DNA of 64,000 nucleotides from positions 255,501 to 319,500 of the forward strand of contig CM065646.1 of the NCBI GenBank assembly GCA_033220425.1, read 5' to 3'. The position numbers and the translations under genes were made by a program. The notes beneath the pieces were generated by a model. That model saw nothing but the letters and a program-made list of their open reading frames with translations, was not told the DNA's origin and searched no databases. Each line of letters begins with the position of its first letter. The first letter of the stretch is position 1. This DNA comes from Lepraria neglecta. Taxonomy: Eukaryota; Ascomycota; Lecanoromycetes; Lecanorales; Stereocaulaceae. This document shows, in pieces, positions 33,174 through 46,363 of this stretch.

Positions 33174-34976
33174 TCAAGTCTGCGTCGTAGAAAATTTCCC
33201 TCCCGTAGGACTATTCGGGCCTGTTGGACACGAAGTTCTTCGAGCGTTGACCTTCGAGCGGGCGTCCAATACTGCTTGTGCCAACTCCTCGTCATGCTCC
33301 TTCTGCTCGGACATTCCTCGAATCCAAACCTGGGAGGTCGGAAAGAGTGCGCTGCCTCGGTGGAGAACCACGGTTTTATCGGGTGAGGTTATTTGGAGAA
33401 CATTGGGAAAGATACAAAGGGGTTTGATCCTCGTTGGGTCGATCTTTCCATCTGGTGGTATAGAGGCCTCCTCGACACCCTGGATATCTTCCGCATGCCA
33501 TTTCTTCTTGTCGCTAGGGTCAGGCCGCGCTTCGATAACGACCTTGGCATCGTTCTTTTGGGCGGCTGTCCACAGCGTGACCGAATCCTTGACAAGACCG
33601 ACCAAAGCGCTCTCCAATCCCACCGACTGAGACGGAGTCGTCAGTGGTCGAAGAATCTCGAGGACTCGGTGCACCATGGACTCGACTTGGCGCGCTGCCA
33701 TCACCGCACTACCGAGAGCGTCAATGCCCCGCAGGGTCAGGACTCTCCATACGCTCTCACTTCGTCCGCCAGAGACGGCGAGAGACTTGGACACGGCTTC
33801 CAAAAATTGACCCACCCCTTTATGGTCCGGGAGATCATCTTGGGGAAAGAATGGGTGCCATATGAAATCGCACAGGCCCGTGGAAATAACGTGTTGGACG
33901 GCCCTCAACCTGAGGAACTCTGAAACTTCGCTCTCCCAGATCGGCGTCGAGGTAAAGATGGGGTCCAACTGGCTCAACTCGTGATGAACGGCTTCCGGGT
34001 CCTGTATCCCATTCCGTCCCGATCAGCTCGGGGCGATCACAATCAGGTAATCACCCGGATATCAACTCACCGCTATAGCCCGCTCTGGCAGCTTCTGAAA
34101 ATATTTTGCCGATACGGCTTTGACAGCATCAGATATTTGGCGGAAGTTGTCCACACTGGATATACATCAGCAGGTGGCCGTTATTGCTTCAGGGGATTGG
34201 ACGGACTAGTATTGGACCGGTTGCCCCTCGACAGGGAACTCGGACTTTACTTGTTTCAGCTCTACCCTCAACTTCTCGTTCTCCTCTTCGAGGCTCTTTT
34301 CCACCCGAGCATATTTTATCTTCTTATCCTTCAGCTTCTTTTCGGCTGCCGATAAGTAATGCTTCAGCTCTTCATTCGTTGCCGACAGTTTTTCATTTTG
34401 ATCCTTCAACTCTTGGACTTTCTCTCTGCTTGCAGCTTCCGTTTCGGCTTTCTTCGCTTTTAAGGACTTCTGAATTCTGGCCTTCTCGTCGTGTAGCTTC
34501 CGCTTATACTCTTCCTCCCTCTCGGTATCCGCTTGGGTATACCGCTCCTCCAGCTCCGCTTGTATTATCATGCATTTCTCTCTTTCCCGGTTGCAAGCTT
34601 CTTCCCTAGCTTTAAGTTCTTCGTTTTCATGTCGGAGGTTTTCCAGTCGCTCATCCTTGGCATAGGTCAGTGTCTTCACAACCCCCTCCAGTCTTTGGAT
34701 TTCATTCTCCCTGTCCATCTCCGTCCCATAATCCCCTTCAACCTCAATGATGTCCTGGTTAAATGACGATTCGAAGTATCGCGTAATGCCCGCCAGGCGT
34801 TGTAGGGCTCCATTGCAGGAAGCTAGTGTAGCGGCTGGGTTTCCGGGCTCTTCGGTATTGCCGTAACTGGCGTCAAGGCCGTTGGGAGATCTGGACTCCC
34901 GGTCCTTCGTTTGATCCGATGTGATTTCTCTGCGCTTCGATGACCCGCCACGGACACCATTCGTGTGTTTGGGCAT
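33174..34976 (-). CDS. coiled-coil orphan protein of filamentous ascomycetes
   Basis: The first exon (34976 to about 34220) starts MPKHTNGVRGGSSKRR, then ASCNGALQRLAGITRYFESSFNQDI, then about 150 residues of heptad-rich coiled coil (EIQRLEGVVKTL ... KLRVELKQVK). A short second exon, 34155-34071, encodes VDNFRQISDAVKAVSAKYF. A 69-nt intron (34070-34002, GTGAGT...ATACAG) leads to the last exon, 34001-33174, with DPIFTSTPIWESEVSEFLRLRAVQHVIS and a globular C-terminal domain. I recall this arrangement as a recurrent hypothetical protein in Fusarium-like and related genomes, with no known function. The exon 1 to exon 2 junction is not settled: the donor that fits phase is non-standard, so a small frame error there is possible. 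No signal or membrane segments are seen. Confidence 0.65.
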
Positions 34977-35802
34977 CTTGTTTTGACCCTGGAAAGTTCT
35001 CCACGTCGTTAGCTACCTTTATACTCGGGAGATTGGAACTTCGTTAAAATCCGTTACATCGAAGGAATTCGCTTACTTCTACTTGAGCTTGGGCCCCGCC
35101 GAAAAGATAAGGATCCGTACGGGTAGAGAGACGACGTAGGAGACCGTTGACCGCGGAGTGGGTCTTCGAGACGGTACTGCGTCTTCTCTCGGTGGGAAGG
35201 TGATGATCTGGGATCCGTGGACGCATAGAGCCTCTGAACCAAGCTTGGGATAGAAGATCAAGGGCGTTCGGGTAAAAAGAGGTCCAAGATAAGGTGGGGA
35301 AATCCCCACCAGGCGACTTTGGATCCGGGGAAAGTGGCACGGAGGTGTGGATGATTGTGTCGGCCAACGTGGCACATCGGTGGACTTGGTGCCCAAGACG
35401 ATTGGCGTTAAGCCCGCTCTCCCAAAATGGAACAGAGTTAGTTGCATGCTATCTTCCGTCTATGCACAAGATGCCCCAAAATACCGAAGTCTTCCAGGGC
35501 GGTTGCTGCGTGGCGTACTGTGACTGGTGACTGCAGAGCTGGTCACTGCGGGGTACCAACCCGAGGAACTGGATTTATTCCCTCTCACAGTCGTTTCCAT
35601 GATCCGGAGCTCGAGAACGTTGCAGGCCCATACCTGTAGGCGTAGATTGTGCAACCGAGTGGTGCGTAGATTGAGCAGAAACGTCAGCTTTGATGTGGTA
35701 CGGAAAGCGGGGATGGGCGCTAACGAGATTTTGGGCATCGGCTCCCTCCAACTCTCTGAACGTAGACGTGACGAAAATTGAGTTCCTTCCACGCCAATGC
35801 CT
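34977..35802. other. intergenic, no gene recognised
   Basis: Overlapping frames at 35044-35447 and 35460-35819 look superficially coding but match no family and conflict with each other. A decayed gene cannot be excluded. Confidence 0.35.
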
Positions 35803-36447
35803 ATGACATCCAGCCTCATTGATTCCGCGGTTTTTACAGCTGAGCTTGAACCACGTCTACCTTATTTGATGTCCACGTCCTCGGCAAGACTGCGTTCACG
35901 GTGATCGGAAAGGGCGAAAAAACACTCCAAAGCATCCTCGAATCCGCCGTCGTCCCTAAAGTCTTTTTCGACGTCCGGAACGATTTTGACGCACTCTACG
36001 CTCACTTCGGCATCGCCCTGTAATGCGTTCAAGATGTTCAACTGATGGAAGTTGCCTTGCGTTTAGGCCCTAAGAAATTCGTCAGCAGCCTCCCAAAATG
36101 TATCGAAAGGGATGCCCCAATCACTCTACAGGAGAAGCAGACTTGGAAAGCCGTCAAGGACACCGGCGCAAGACTGTTTGACCCGCAGAGAGGGGGCTCT
36201 TATCAAGTCTTCAACGCCCGGCCGCTGAAGGAGGATATCAGGGCGTATTGTGACGTACGATACCTACCACATCTGCGCACGGTTTACTGGGATTGGCTCG
36301 AGTCGGGCTAGAGGAAGAAGGTGGAGGATGATACATCTCAGAGGGGCGGCATATCAGTCGCAGGGTAGCCATAAGGTCCTGAGTCCGTGGCAGGATTTCG
36401 AGGCCAGGGACGTAGGGTTATTCGAGTTTGAAAGATCTTATCGATGA
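35803..36447 (+). pseudogene. 3'-5' exonuclease-domain protein, decayed fragment
   Basis: The start MTSSLIDSAV resembles the N-terminus of a fungal 3'-5' exonuclease (DnaQ/RNase D-like) family. The following frame has DVHVLGKTAF, SAVVPKVFFDVRNDFDALYAHF (Exo II-like FFDVRNDFDAL with the acidic pair), VQDVQLMEVALR, and KCIERDAPITL...GGSYQVFNARPL, then a C-terminal block GSHKVLSPW. The first catalytic block (usually near LFVDLEG) is missing, so an internal deletion occurred near the start. About three further breaks are present. This is a relic; the family would degrade single-stranded nucleic-acid 3' ends. Confidence 0.7.
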
Positions 36448-37868
36448 ATAACGAGGACAAAGATCCTTTTGAGGATCTATAGATGGTAGATGAGGAATTC
36501 TGGATGGCGGATGAGGAGGACTATAGATAGGATAATGATTATGAGGACTTTACAAATAGATGCAGCCCTTGACTCTCTGATGAACATCCAGATGTCTATC
36601 TCCAAATGTATTCAGTCCCAAAATCAACTGCTCCAGCACAATCCTATGTATGAAGTTCGATAGCGCTGATATTGAGCTTGAAAAAGCGATGTCCTACCGG
36701 GTGACAAACGCAGCCGATTGGACAAGTCAACTTCGATCGGTGCATTTCTTCAGCTGGGGAGTAGGTATCAGCCCTGCTCATCTATCCATTTCGATCCCAC
36801 TAACCTCTCCACCCGCGGATACCGCGGATATACCGCATAGTTACGCTTTGCAGGCATGATTCAATGATTGTGGAAATGCAAATCTGATTGATCGTTCCGT
36901 AGATATGTATCTGGGCTCGGGTTTTCTGTGGGGGGAAGGGAGGGTGATGCCAAACCCTATTACAGGAATATCGCGAGAGTAATTGTGGTTATCATACGGC
37001 GCGAATTCGGCTCAGCGCTGGAATGTCTATCGCAGAGGCCTGTATACTTTATATCGATATCCTACACTACCGAGTGACTCGGGAATGGAGAGATCTGATC
37101 GCGGTATTAGTAAAGGGAAGTCGGAGGATACGAGGTATCATTTTTGTGCTGCAGAGATAGTTACTAGAGCCGGGGTTGAGATATTGCGCTTTAGTTTCCT
37201 CTGTACCTGAACGGTAGCTCTTATCAGCTCGTAGAAGAGCCGTAGCGCTTTAGTCCGCGATTTCTATATCTATAACGCTTTAGAGGCCGTTCAATAGGTA
37301 ATAGGTTAGGAGTAATATAGAGGGGTTAGTGCTGCTACGGCCAAGAACTATGCATTTATTTTGGTGCGACGATGCCGTGCCGGCGCTCGGTCGCGCACCT
37401 CCCTCACTATATCGCGGTCTTACCCTATCCTGCACCATATCGTGCTGGAGCTCGTGATTCTCGTGTCGCCTTTCAACATGATGACTATACCCGTGAGTAT
37501 AGTCCGTTCAGCCGTGCTTATACCCCTGACTAATCTCGATATAGACTATCGAGGAGGTACTTCGATACAAACCGCCTATAAGGGTCTTAATCTTGATCAG
37601 ATAAGCAAGCTCTTTATAGTAATCGGTATCGGTCTTATTAGAAAGGATTATTAAAGAAGCCTTAGCAACTCTTTATATTCGGCTAAGCGATACTCAGCAC
37701 AAGTTCCTAGTGAATAAGAAATAGCTATCTCTGAACCTATTTATCTTCGACCTCTACCATAGGGCTTATCAGTCCGTTATATGTAGCTACACCGGCGTCA
37801 AATGCCGTCCCCGTTTTGACCCATCCAAACTTACTGAAATATGGCTGAGGCTTGTCATTTCCTATCGT
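36448..37868. other. decayed AT-richer transition zone, no gene recognised
   Basis: An acidic low-complexity stretch just after 36448 may be the decayed tail of the exonuclease relative. From about 37,200 the sequence becomes AT-rich with TATA/CTATAG-like composition. Frames at 36650-36859 and 37361-37654 have no family features. Confidence 0.4.
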
Positions 37869-38090
37869 CTAAGACTTCGGCTCGCTTAAAATCCACCAAC
37901 ATCGCCCGCCACCGCTCCCCAATTCCAGAATATTGGATTGGCGCACGTCGTTATGAATGACCCGCTCGTTATGGAGGTCCTGCACCGACCGTTGCACCCC
38001 TCCCTTCAAGTCGGCCGTGTCCCCGTCCTCGGCCACCTCGCCCGTCCACGACATCAGTAACATGTGCACGATCCGCACACCCACGTCGTA
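37860..38090 (-). pseudogene. protein-kinase-like fragment
   Basis: The minus strand encodes VQDLHNERVIHNDVRQSNIL, matching the catalytic loop (HxDxxxxN) of fungal kinase-like proteins. In another frame it continues MLVDFKRAEVLDD, matching the metal-binding (D-F-G-like) strand. Only these two motifs remain, with one frame change between them, so this is a relic of about 75 codons. Confidence 0.6.
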
Positions 38091-38099
38091 GAAAACATC

Positions 38100-38300
38100 T
38101 CGTGAGTCAGCCAGGACATCATCCCGCCCCAGGAGCTATTCCACCACATGCAGATGCCCGTTCGCTGCAGCATATGAGAGTAGTGGTCGACCGAATTTAA
38201 ATCGCGAGTCGGCTGCAACATCGCTCCGTTCCAACAGCTTCTGCATAAAGTGCGGGTGCCTATACTCCGCAGCAGGCCTCAGCCCTACGAGTGGCCCATT
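38100..38300 (-). pseudogene. ankyrin-repeat fragment
   Basis: One recognisable ankyrin unit is encoded, GRPLLSYAAANGHLHVVE, followed after an in-frame stop by LLGRDDVLADS. It is preceded by a partial unit with HPHFMQKLLERSDVAADS. It lies directly upstream of the kinase-like fragment on the same strand, so both may come from one kinase/ankyrin gene or from two neighbours. Confidence 0.6.
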
Positions 38301-38886
38301 CGGGGTTTGGGCCCATTAGGGAACCCTTCTAGCGGTGTTGGGGCTCAGTGTCATCTACCCATTGCTATAGCAGTGCAAGCCGATGTATTGATGATGATAT
38401 TGACCGTCAGAGTTCTCATTAAAATTCTATTTGTAGTACTACTCAAGCAGCTTTTTACCACTTACGATAACAATCTACTTCAGGCATGCACGATCTATGG
38501 ACTTTTCTAAATCGCAAAGATAATGTGTAAGGGTAGACGTGAATCGATGGTAGATTCGTCGATCCTTTTCATTCTTAGACGTGGGCCACGTTTGAAGTTC
38601 TATATAGGCTAGATCCCAAATACAGTCCAGTATAATAGAGCTTATCGTTACACTCATCCCTCGGTTCGATATTCTATCTTAAGTTCTTTTCTTGATTCTT
38701 TGGTCTCGTACAGGCGACCTTCCTTTAGGTATACGGTCTAGAGCTCCTCCTAGTACTCAATCCTCCTCCGTATCCTAAGCGACCGAGCCTTATAAGTTAT
38801 TCTACCGGTACGAGTATAGAGGAAATAGCGACTTCAGGAAGATATTGTTAGGTTAGAGGACTATAGGTGTACGAGGCGGGAAAAAG
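38301..38886. other. AT-rich sequence, no gene recognised
   Basis: Short frames only; the first LTR begins at 38887. Confidence 0.45.
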
Positions 38887-39297
38887 TGTTAGAACCAGAG
38901 GGTTCTGACAGGACTGTCGCGAAGGACTTATGACTTCGGACAGGACAGGCAGGTGAAGCGATGATCGCAATGATCGCAGTGCGAGCAATACTATTAAGAA
39001 TGATGATCGCAATGATCGCAGTGCGAGCAAAGCTATCAAGGGTGCTTGGCAGGATTTCCTATATCTATATATACGGGGTTTTGCCCACTGTTTGAAGCAG
39101 TATATTTAACTTGGTTAATCTTCCTGGTAGTCCTTGCACTATACTTTACTAGTTATTAATATAGAACGTATTGATTACCTATAACGACGAAGACTGCCAT
39201 TCTACCTGAGTAACTCCTCTCCTACAGAAGTATAAGATATACGAACCCATATATAGCTATCGCACCATTAGGTATATAACCACCGTAGGTCGTAACA
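38887..39297 (+). repeat. 5' LTR of E1 (411 bp)
   Basis: Begins TGTTAGAACC and ends GTCGTAACA, so the ends are an inverted TGTTA/TAACA. It contains two tandem copies (about 40 bp) rich in GATCGCAATGATCGCAG, a TATATATACGGGG promoter-like box near 39062-39074, and the same 3' half as the LTRs of E2 and E3. Confidence 0.85.
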
Positions 39298-40283
39298 CTT
39301 TGAACACCCTAAAGGATGAGTTCTTTAACAACTTCAGGTAGAAACCCTACCCTAAGCACCTCAACGGTTACTGGCTAGAGATACTATACTATAGACGAAG
39401 GATCTGGAAAAAGGATCAAGGTTATAGTACTAGACCTGTACTACGGAGACAGAGACAAGCTTGAGCCATGGCTTACATAAGTATAACTATACCTACTGTT
39501 CCAGGGAGACTTGCTCCTAGCGACTAGATATACTACCTTCGCCATATTATACCTACGAGGACAGGCCTAGAAGTAGGTCGAACCTTTCCTAAAGAAGTAT
39601 ATAGAAGACGACGACGAGGACAGCGATGTTAAATCTTGGATAGAAAGTATACCAAAGTTTATAGTCGAAATCCGCCGTATATTCGGACCTTCTAACAAGG
39701 TAAATATAGTAATACGTATCATTTAGTATATAAAGTAGAAGAAGTTAGTGTTAGAGTTTTCAACTTAGTTTTAAATATACGCTACTAAGATAGGCTAGGA
39801 TAATAATACGCTGATAATAATATATTATTATAGCCTTAAAGATAATATTAAAGACGAGCTTATAAGATTCGGAGGAGTAATTAATACTCTAGACGAACTT
39901 ATTAAAAATACGATTAAGATCGATAATAAGCTATTTAAACGATCTATAGAGAAGCGGTATAATAGAGGAGTTAGCGGAACCCGATATAAGGGATTCTTCT
40001 CGAAAACGAAGAATTACCGATAAGACTACGGGGAATATAATACTTACCGTAGTATAGTACTAATAGAGATTAACTTTATATAGATAGGAAAGAAGAAAGG
40101 AAACTTTAAAGGGAAAAAGCAGCACGGGGGAAAGAAAGCAATTACTTACTATAGCTATAGTAAACTGGGCTATATAGCTAGAGACTACAGGTCGAAGAAT
40201 ATAGTATACCGACTACAGATTAATATAATAGAGGGAGGACCTCTAGATAACAAGGAAGACTCTAAAGAAATATAGTAACCCTA

Positions 40284-40715
40284 TATTAGAACTAGAGGGT
40301 TCTGACAGGACTGTCGTGAAGGACAGATGACTTCGGACAGGACGGGCAGGTAAAGCGATGATCGTAATGATCGCAGTGCGAGCAATGCTATCAGGAATGG
40401 TGATCGCAATGATCACAACGCGAGCAATGCTATCAAGAGTGCTTGGTAGGATTTCTTATGTCTATATATACGGGGCTTTGCCCGTTGTTTGGAACAGTAT
40501 GTTTAACTTAGTAAACCATTACTTGGTTAATCTTCCTGGTACTCCTTGCACTATACTTTACTAGTTATCAATATAGAACGCATTGACTACCTACAACTAC
40601 AAAGACTGCTATTCTACCTGAGTGACTCCTCTCCTATAGAAGCATAAGACGTATACCCCTATACGTTCGACTATTGCACCGTTAGGTAAACGGTCGGATG
40701 TAAGGGGTCGTAACA
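40284..40715 (+). repeat. 5' LTR of E2 (432 bp)
   Basis: Same ends and layout as the E1 LTR, including the GATCGCAATGATCGC tandem pair and the TATATATACGGGG box. It is 21 bp longer than the E1 LTR. Confidence 0.88.
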
Positions 40716-43700
40716 CTTTGAATACCCTAAGGGATGAGTTCTTTAACAACTTCAGGCAGAAACCCTACCCTAAGTACCTTAACGGTTACTGGCTAGAGAC
40801 GCTATACTATAGACGAAGGATCTGGAAAAAGGATCAAGGTTGCAGTACCGGACCTGTACTATGGAGACAGGGATAAGCTTGAGCCATGGCTTACGCAAGT
40901 ATAACTATACCTTCTGTTCCAGGGAGACTTGCTCCTAGTAACCAGATATACCACCTTCGCTATATCGTACCTACGAGGACGGGCCTAAAAGTGGGTCGAA
41001 CCTTTCCTAAAGAAGTATATAGAAGATGACAACGAAGACGGCGACGTTAAGTCATGGATAGAAAGTATACCAAAGTTTATAGTTGAAATCCGCCGTATAT
41101 TCGGACCTTCTAACAAGGTAAACGTAGTAATATATATCATTTAGTACATGAAGCAGAAGAAGTCAGTGTTAGAGTTTTCAACTTAATTTCAAATATACGC
41201 AACTAAGACGGGCTAGGATAATGATATACTAATGACGATGTATCGTCGGGGCCTTAAAGATAATGTTAAAGACAAGCTTATAAGATTCGGAGGAGTAATT
41301 GATACTCTAGACGGACTTATTAAAAATACGATCGAGATCGACGATAAGTTATTTAAGTAATCTATAGAGAAAAGGTATGATAGAGGAGTTAGCGGAACCC
41401 GGTATAAGGGATTCTTTTTAAAAACAAGGAATTACTAATAAGACTATAGGGAACGTAATACTTATTATAGTATAGTACTAATAGAGATTAACTTTATTTA
41501 GATAGGAAAGAAGAAAGGAAACTTTAAAGGGAAAAAGCAGCACGGGGGAAAGAAAGTAATTACTTACTATAGCTATAGCAAACTGGGTTATATAGCTAGA
41601 GACTACAGGTCGAAGAATATAGTATACTAACTACAGATTAACGTAATAGAAGGAGGACCTCTAGATAACGAGGAAGACTCCGAAGAAATATAGTAATTAT
41701 ACAATAAAGAAGAATCTAGTTAGGATTCGGAAGACGATACCTTCGAATCAGAATTCAATAAAGAAGTATAGAGATATTACTATAGGGATAGTAATAGATC
41801 TTAATAGTATAAGACAGATTAGGAACAGCGGAAAGCTAGTCCGGAGAGACTAGCGTTAATACCCGAACTTGGATCTACTATATCCCAAGTAGAAGGAAAA
41901 TTACTAGAAATCAACGAACCTTAATCGGACGAAGACAAATATAAACTCTTCGACGAAATCGAAAGTAAAGTATAAGGCGTATTAAATAAGCAATTATCTA
42001 TAAAACCCGGATAGGACGAACCTATACGAGACTATCAATACGATAGAGAACATTAGTAATATAGCGAGATTCTATATACTAAATGTATATTGCCCGATTA
42101 TTTAGTATATAGAGAAGAAAGGGGCCGTCTAGCGAAGGAGCACACAGTACCTCTACTTAAGAAAGCTTACTATAGAGAGATATAGTAGTATAAGTATAAG
42201 GAAGATAGGTACTAATAGTATCTTGCGAGTAAAAGGAAGTATTACTACTTCCTATACTTTATAGAAAAGTGGGAAAAAGAAAGGAATAACTTACTCAAAG
42301 TCTTTAAGAGAGGAGCTTGCAACTAGGTACTATAGTATAGCTACCTATATAACAAGTATATTCCGTATAAGGGTATAAAGGAAGTATACGGATTCCTACT
42401 ATTATAGGGAAAAGAGTAATCTCTTATACTACGGGGAAGCATAAGGAGATTAATGCGTTATTCCCCAAACAACAATTATGTTCCGCCTAATACTATACTT
42501 ATATTATTATACCAGTGAATATTAACGGATAGCGGACTGTAGCGATGATAGATAGCGGAGCTACAGGAAATTTTATCTCAAGGAACTTGGTAGACTCGAG
42601 CGGCCTACTAACCCGGAAGAAGAAATTATCTTATGAGCTATACCTGGCTGACGGGTTAGTATTCTCAATAGGAAAAGTAGAGGAGGAAACACTCTCCCTA
42701 CCAGTAATAATTTAGTAATACTACAAGGAGATTATATTCGACATAGTAGGGATGGCTACTTATAATATCATTTTGGGAATACCTTAGTTAAATAAATATA
42801 ACCTAGAAATCAACTGGAAGATAAAAGTACTTAAATTCGGATGATCTAGAAACGTTACTAGTATTAGACCTATTAGTTAATAGTAGACGATAATAGATAA
42901 GAGAAAGAACCGAAGACCGGTCGAAGTATATATTACTTTATTCTTAAATAATAAGAGTGACTTCTAAGAGAGAAGGCTCGACTCCTTAGTTACTAGTAAA
43001 GGTTAGCGGGATACTAAAGAGAGAGCTATTAAAGGGAAAGACGAACCTTCTGCGATCCCTCGGGAATATAAACGGTAGGTATACCTATTCGAGGAAGAGA
43101 CGAGCGTAAAAGCGTTGCCTAAGTACCAGCTATAGGATTATAAGATCGAACTCGAAACTGGCAAGGCGCCAACATTTAGACCTATCTATATATTATTAGA
43201 AAAGGAACTTACTATACTTCGCAGGTATATCGATAAGAACCTTAAGAAGGGATTTATTCGGGAATCTAAATTACTAGTAGGTTATCTAATCCTCTTCGCG
43301 CTAAAGAAGGACGGAAGCTTATAGCTGTACGTCGACTATCGAAAGTTGAACAATATTACTATAAAGAACAGGTATCCTTTACTAAATATCAGCGAGCTAT
43401 AGGATCGGCTTAGCAAGGTAAAGATATTTATAAAACTAGACCTTAGGGGCGTATATAACCTGATTCGGATGAAAGAAGGCGAAGAATGGAAAACTACCTT
43501 CCGAACTAGATATAGCTACTACGAGTACCTAGTAATACCGTTTGGACTTACTAACGTACCAGCAACCTGCTAAGTACTTATTAATAATATTATACAAGTA
43601 CACTTAGATCGAATAGCGATAGCGTACCTCGATAATATTTTGATCTACTCTGAGAAAAAGGAAGAATATATTAAGTATATATAGGACGTTATCGAATACC

Positions 43701-46081
43701 TGTCGTAAGCGGGACTTCTCCTTAAACCGGAAAAGTGCGAATTTTACAGGGACTCTATTAAGTTCCTAGGATTTGTAGTTAGTATAAAAGGTATTAGTAT
43801 AAGCCTAGAAAAGATCAAAGCTATAGCGGAATAGCCTATACTATAGGACGTCAAAGTAGTGCAAAGTTTCTTAGGATTTGCTAACTTCAATAGGAAGTTT
43901 ATCAAGGGCTACTCAAAGAAAGTACTTCTACTTATAGATATTACTAAGAAGGATATCGGATTTATATAGGGATAAGAATAATAAAAGTCGTTTGATACGT
44001 TAAAAAAAGCATATGCAGATCTACTAGTACTCTATACCTTTCAAGCTAACGAACCGGCTCGTATCGAAATAGATACCTTAGATCTTGTAATAGGAGTATA
44101 CCTTTGTCAAATGAAGGACCAAAAGTAGTATCCGGTTGCCTACTTTTTACGAAAGATATTAGTAGTAGAATAAAACTATAATATATACGATAAAGAACTA
44201 CTTGCCGTGGTATATATACTTTAGAACTAGAGGGTGTACGCCGAAAGCTGCTCGGACCTAACTATCTTTACGGATTACAAGAATCTTCTTAACTTTACAA
44301 TAACGAAAGAGTTAAATAGAAGACAAGTTAGATGGTTAGAATTACTCGGACAATATAAGTTCAAAATAACCTATACCCTAGGAAAAGACAATGGTCGAGC
44401 AGATGCGCTTAGTAGGCGATTAGACTATATGGAAGAAAAGAACGTCACGGAACGACCAATCCTAAAACGAGAAGCCGATGGATCATTAGTGCCGTTCGTA
44501 TATTAGGACCTGATATAACTAATAGGATCGTAAAGGTCTATATTAACGATATATTCGTAATAAAGCTAAGACAAGATCAACAAGATTTAGTATTACTTAG
44601 ATATTAGGAAAAAACTTACTTACCTAATATATACGTTAAGGAAGTGATTAGGGATTACCACGATAACCTACTATAAGGTTACCCTAGAGTATCTAAGATA
44701 ATAGAACTCCTAGGACGAGGATACGTAGCGCCGAAACTTCGGACACGCGTTGAATAATATATTAAGGAATATATTCAATACTAGTAGAACAAGTCTGTAC
44801 GATACGCTAAGTACGGGCAAATTCAGTTTGCGCCTGTACTAGAATCACTATAGGATGATATCATAATGGACTTTGTAGTTAAACTACTACCTTCGAAGGA
44901 TCCGGCTATATAGGATACCTTTGATTTAATTATAGTTATTATAGATAAACTCACCAAGTATATAATAATAATACCGTTCAAGGAGATATATAAGGCGGAC
45001 TAGTTAGCCTTTATACTACTCGATAAGCTAATAAGAGATTATAGTATACCTAAGTCGATAATATCCGATAGAGACAAGTTGTTCACTTCTAACTACTAGA
45101 GAACGCTGATAGTAATAATTGGGACTAAACTTCGGATATTAACGGTATACTATCTATAGACTAATAGATAGATAGAACGTACAAATTAAATAATAGAAGT
45201 ATATCTTAGATACTATATGAACCTAAAATAAGATAACTAGGTTTTACTACTTCTAATAGTATAATTAGTATATAATAACAAGAGATTAGATACGACGGGT
45301 CTAATACTATTCTTTGCCAACTACGGGAAGAATACGAATATATTTCTATAACCTAGGGACGGACCTAATATAGAAAAAGCCTTAGTTAAGGTAGAAGAGC
45401 TAAAAAGTTTATATAAGGATATATAAAAGATAATTAAAAGCTTAAATAATAAGATAAAGGAATAAGTTAATAGTAAAAGAAAGAATATTCCTCAGCTTAA
45501 AGAGGGGGATAAAGTATATCTCCTAATAAAAAATATAAAGATAATAAGACCAAGTAAGAAACTGGATTATATCAAGGTTAGACTATTCTTGATCAAGAAG
45601 GTAAAGGGGGCTGTTAACTATAAACTCGAGCTTCCTCCTAATGCTAAGGTATATCCGGTATTCTATATCTTACTTCTAGAGCTAGTAGACTCTAATATAC
45701 TACTCTAAGAAATATTTTATTATAATGTTAAGGAAGAAATAGAGTATAAGGTCGAGAGGATCCTAGATAGAAGAAATCAGTTCTATCTAGTTAAATAGAA
45801 AGGGTACGATAAAATAGAAAGTACCTGGGAACCTCTTAGGAACCTTACGGGGAACTATAGGGAATGTCTATAAGAGTTCTATTAGAGAGAAGAGAAGACT
45901 AGTCGAGGCTCTCAGGGATTTCTATCTCGTCGGGGAGATTGAACTACTCGGACAAGATATTGAATAATAAGTCGTCGGAAGATTTAGGAGCGACGTATTA
46001 GTCCTCCTCTAATTCCCTTATATTCTATAGCTCTCGGTCTACTATATTCTTTTTCTCCTTCTCAACTAAGTTTAATTATAC

Positions 46082-46363
46082 CTAGAGGCGTACTAATTTC
46101 GTAAGCGTATCAGTAACTTCCTTACGTAACTCGTTACGCTGTTTTTCGACACGATACATTTCAAGGGGCGATACCACAAGGTCGCACTTCCGACCGCTAG
46201 AAACACAACTCGAATATCTATCGGAATCAGCACCTATAAGGTACTGCTTGCCATTAGTAACATATCGGGAGTAGGGCCGTATAACGAAGTCGGAAAGTTC
46301 ACTGGCCAGCTCCTTTAATCGGATGGCTGGGTTAGACGATCTTTTGGTACAGATGGGTGGCAT
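46082..46363 (-). other. antisense reading frame of E2 (small Cys-containing protein)
   Basis: A 93-codon frame opposite to gag-pol lies between the chromodomain and the 3' LTR. It encodes a basic start, KELASELSDFVIRPYSRY, then a CVSSGRKCDL motif, then a helical stretch. The same frame recurs in E3 and E4 at the same place. Many fungal genomes contain small proteins of this kind annotated as hypothetical, with a CxxCxxxxxxC-like zinc motif. It is part of a fossil element. Confidence 0.6.

Noticed and set aside
35044-35819. Several minus-strand frames of about 100 codons
   Set aside because: They overlap each other in different frames and none has recognisable motifs.
44234-44506. Open stretch in E2 as an independent gene
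   Set aside because: It is the RNase H part of the retrotransposon's pol, not a separate gene.
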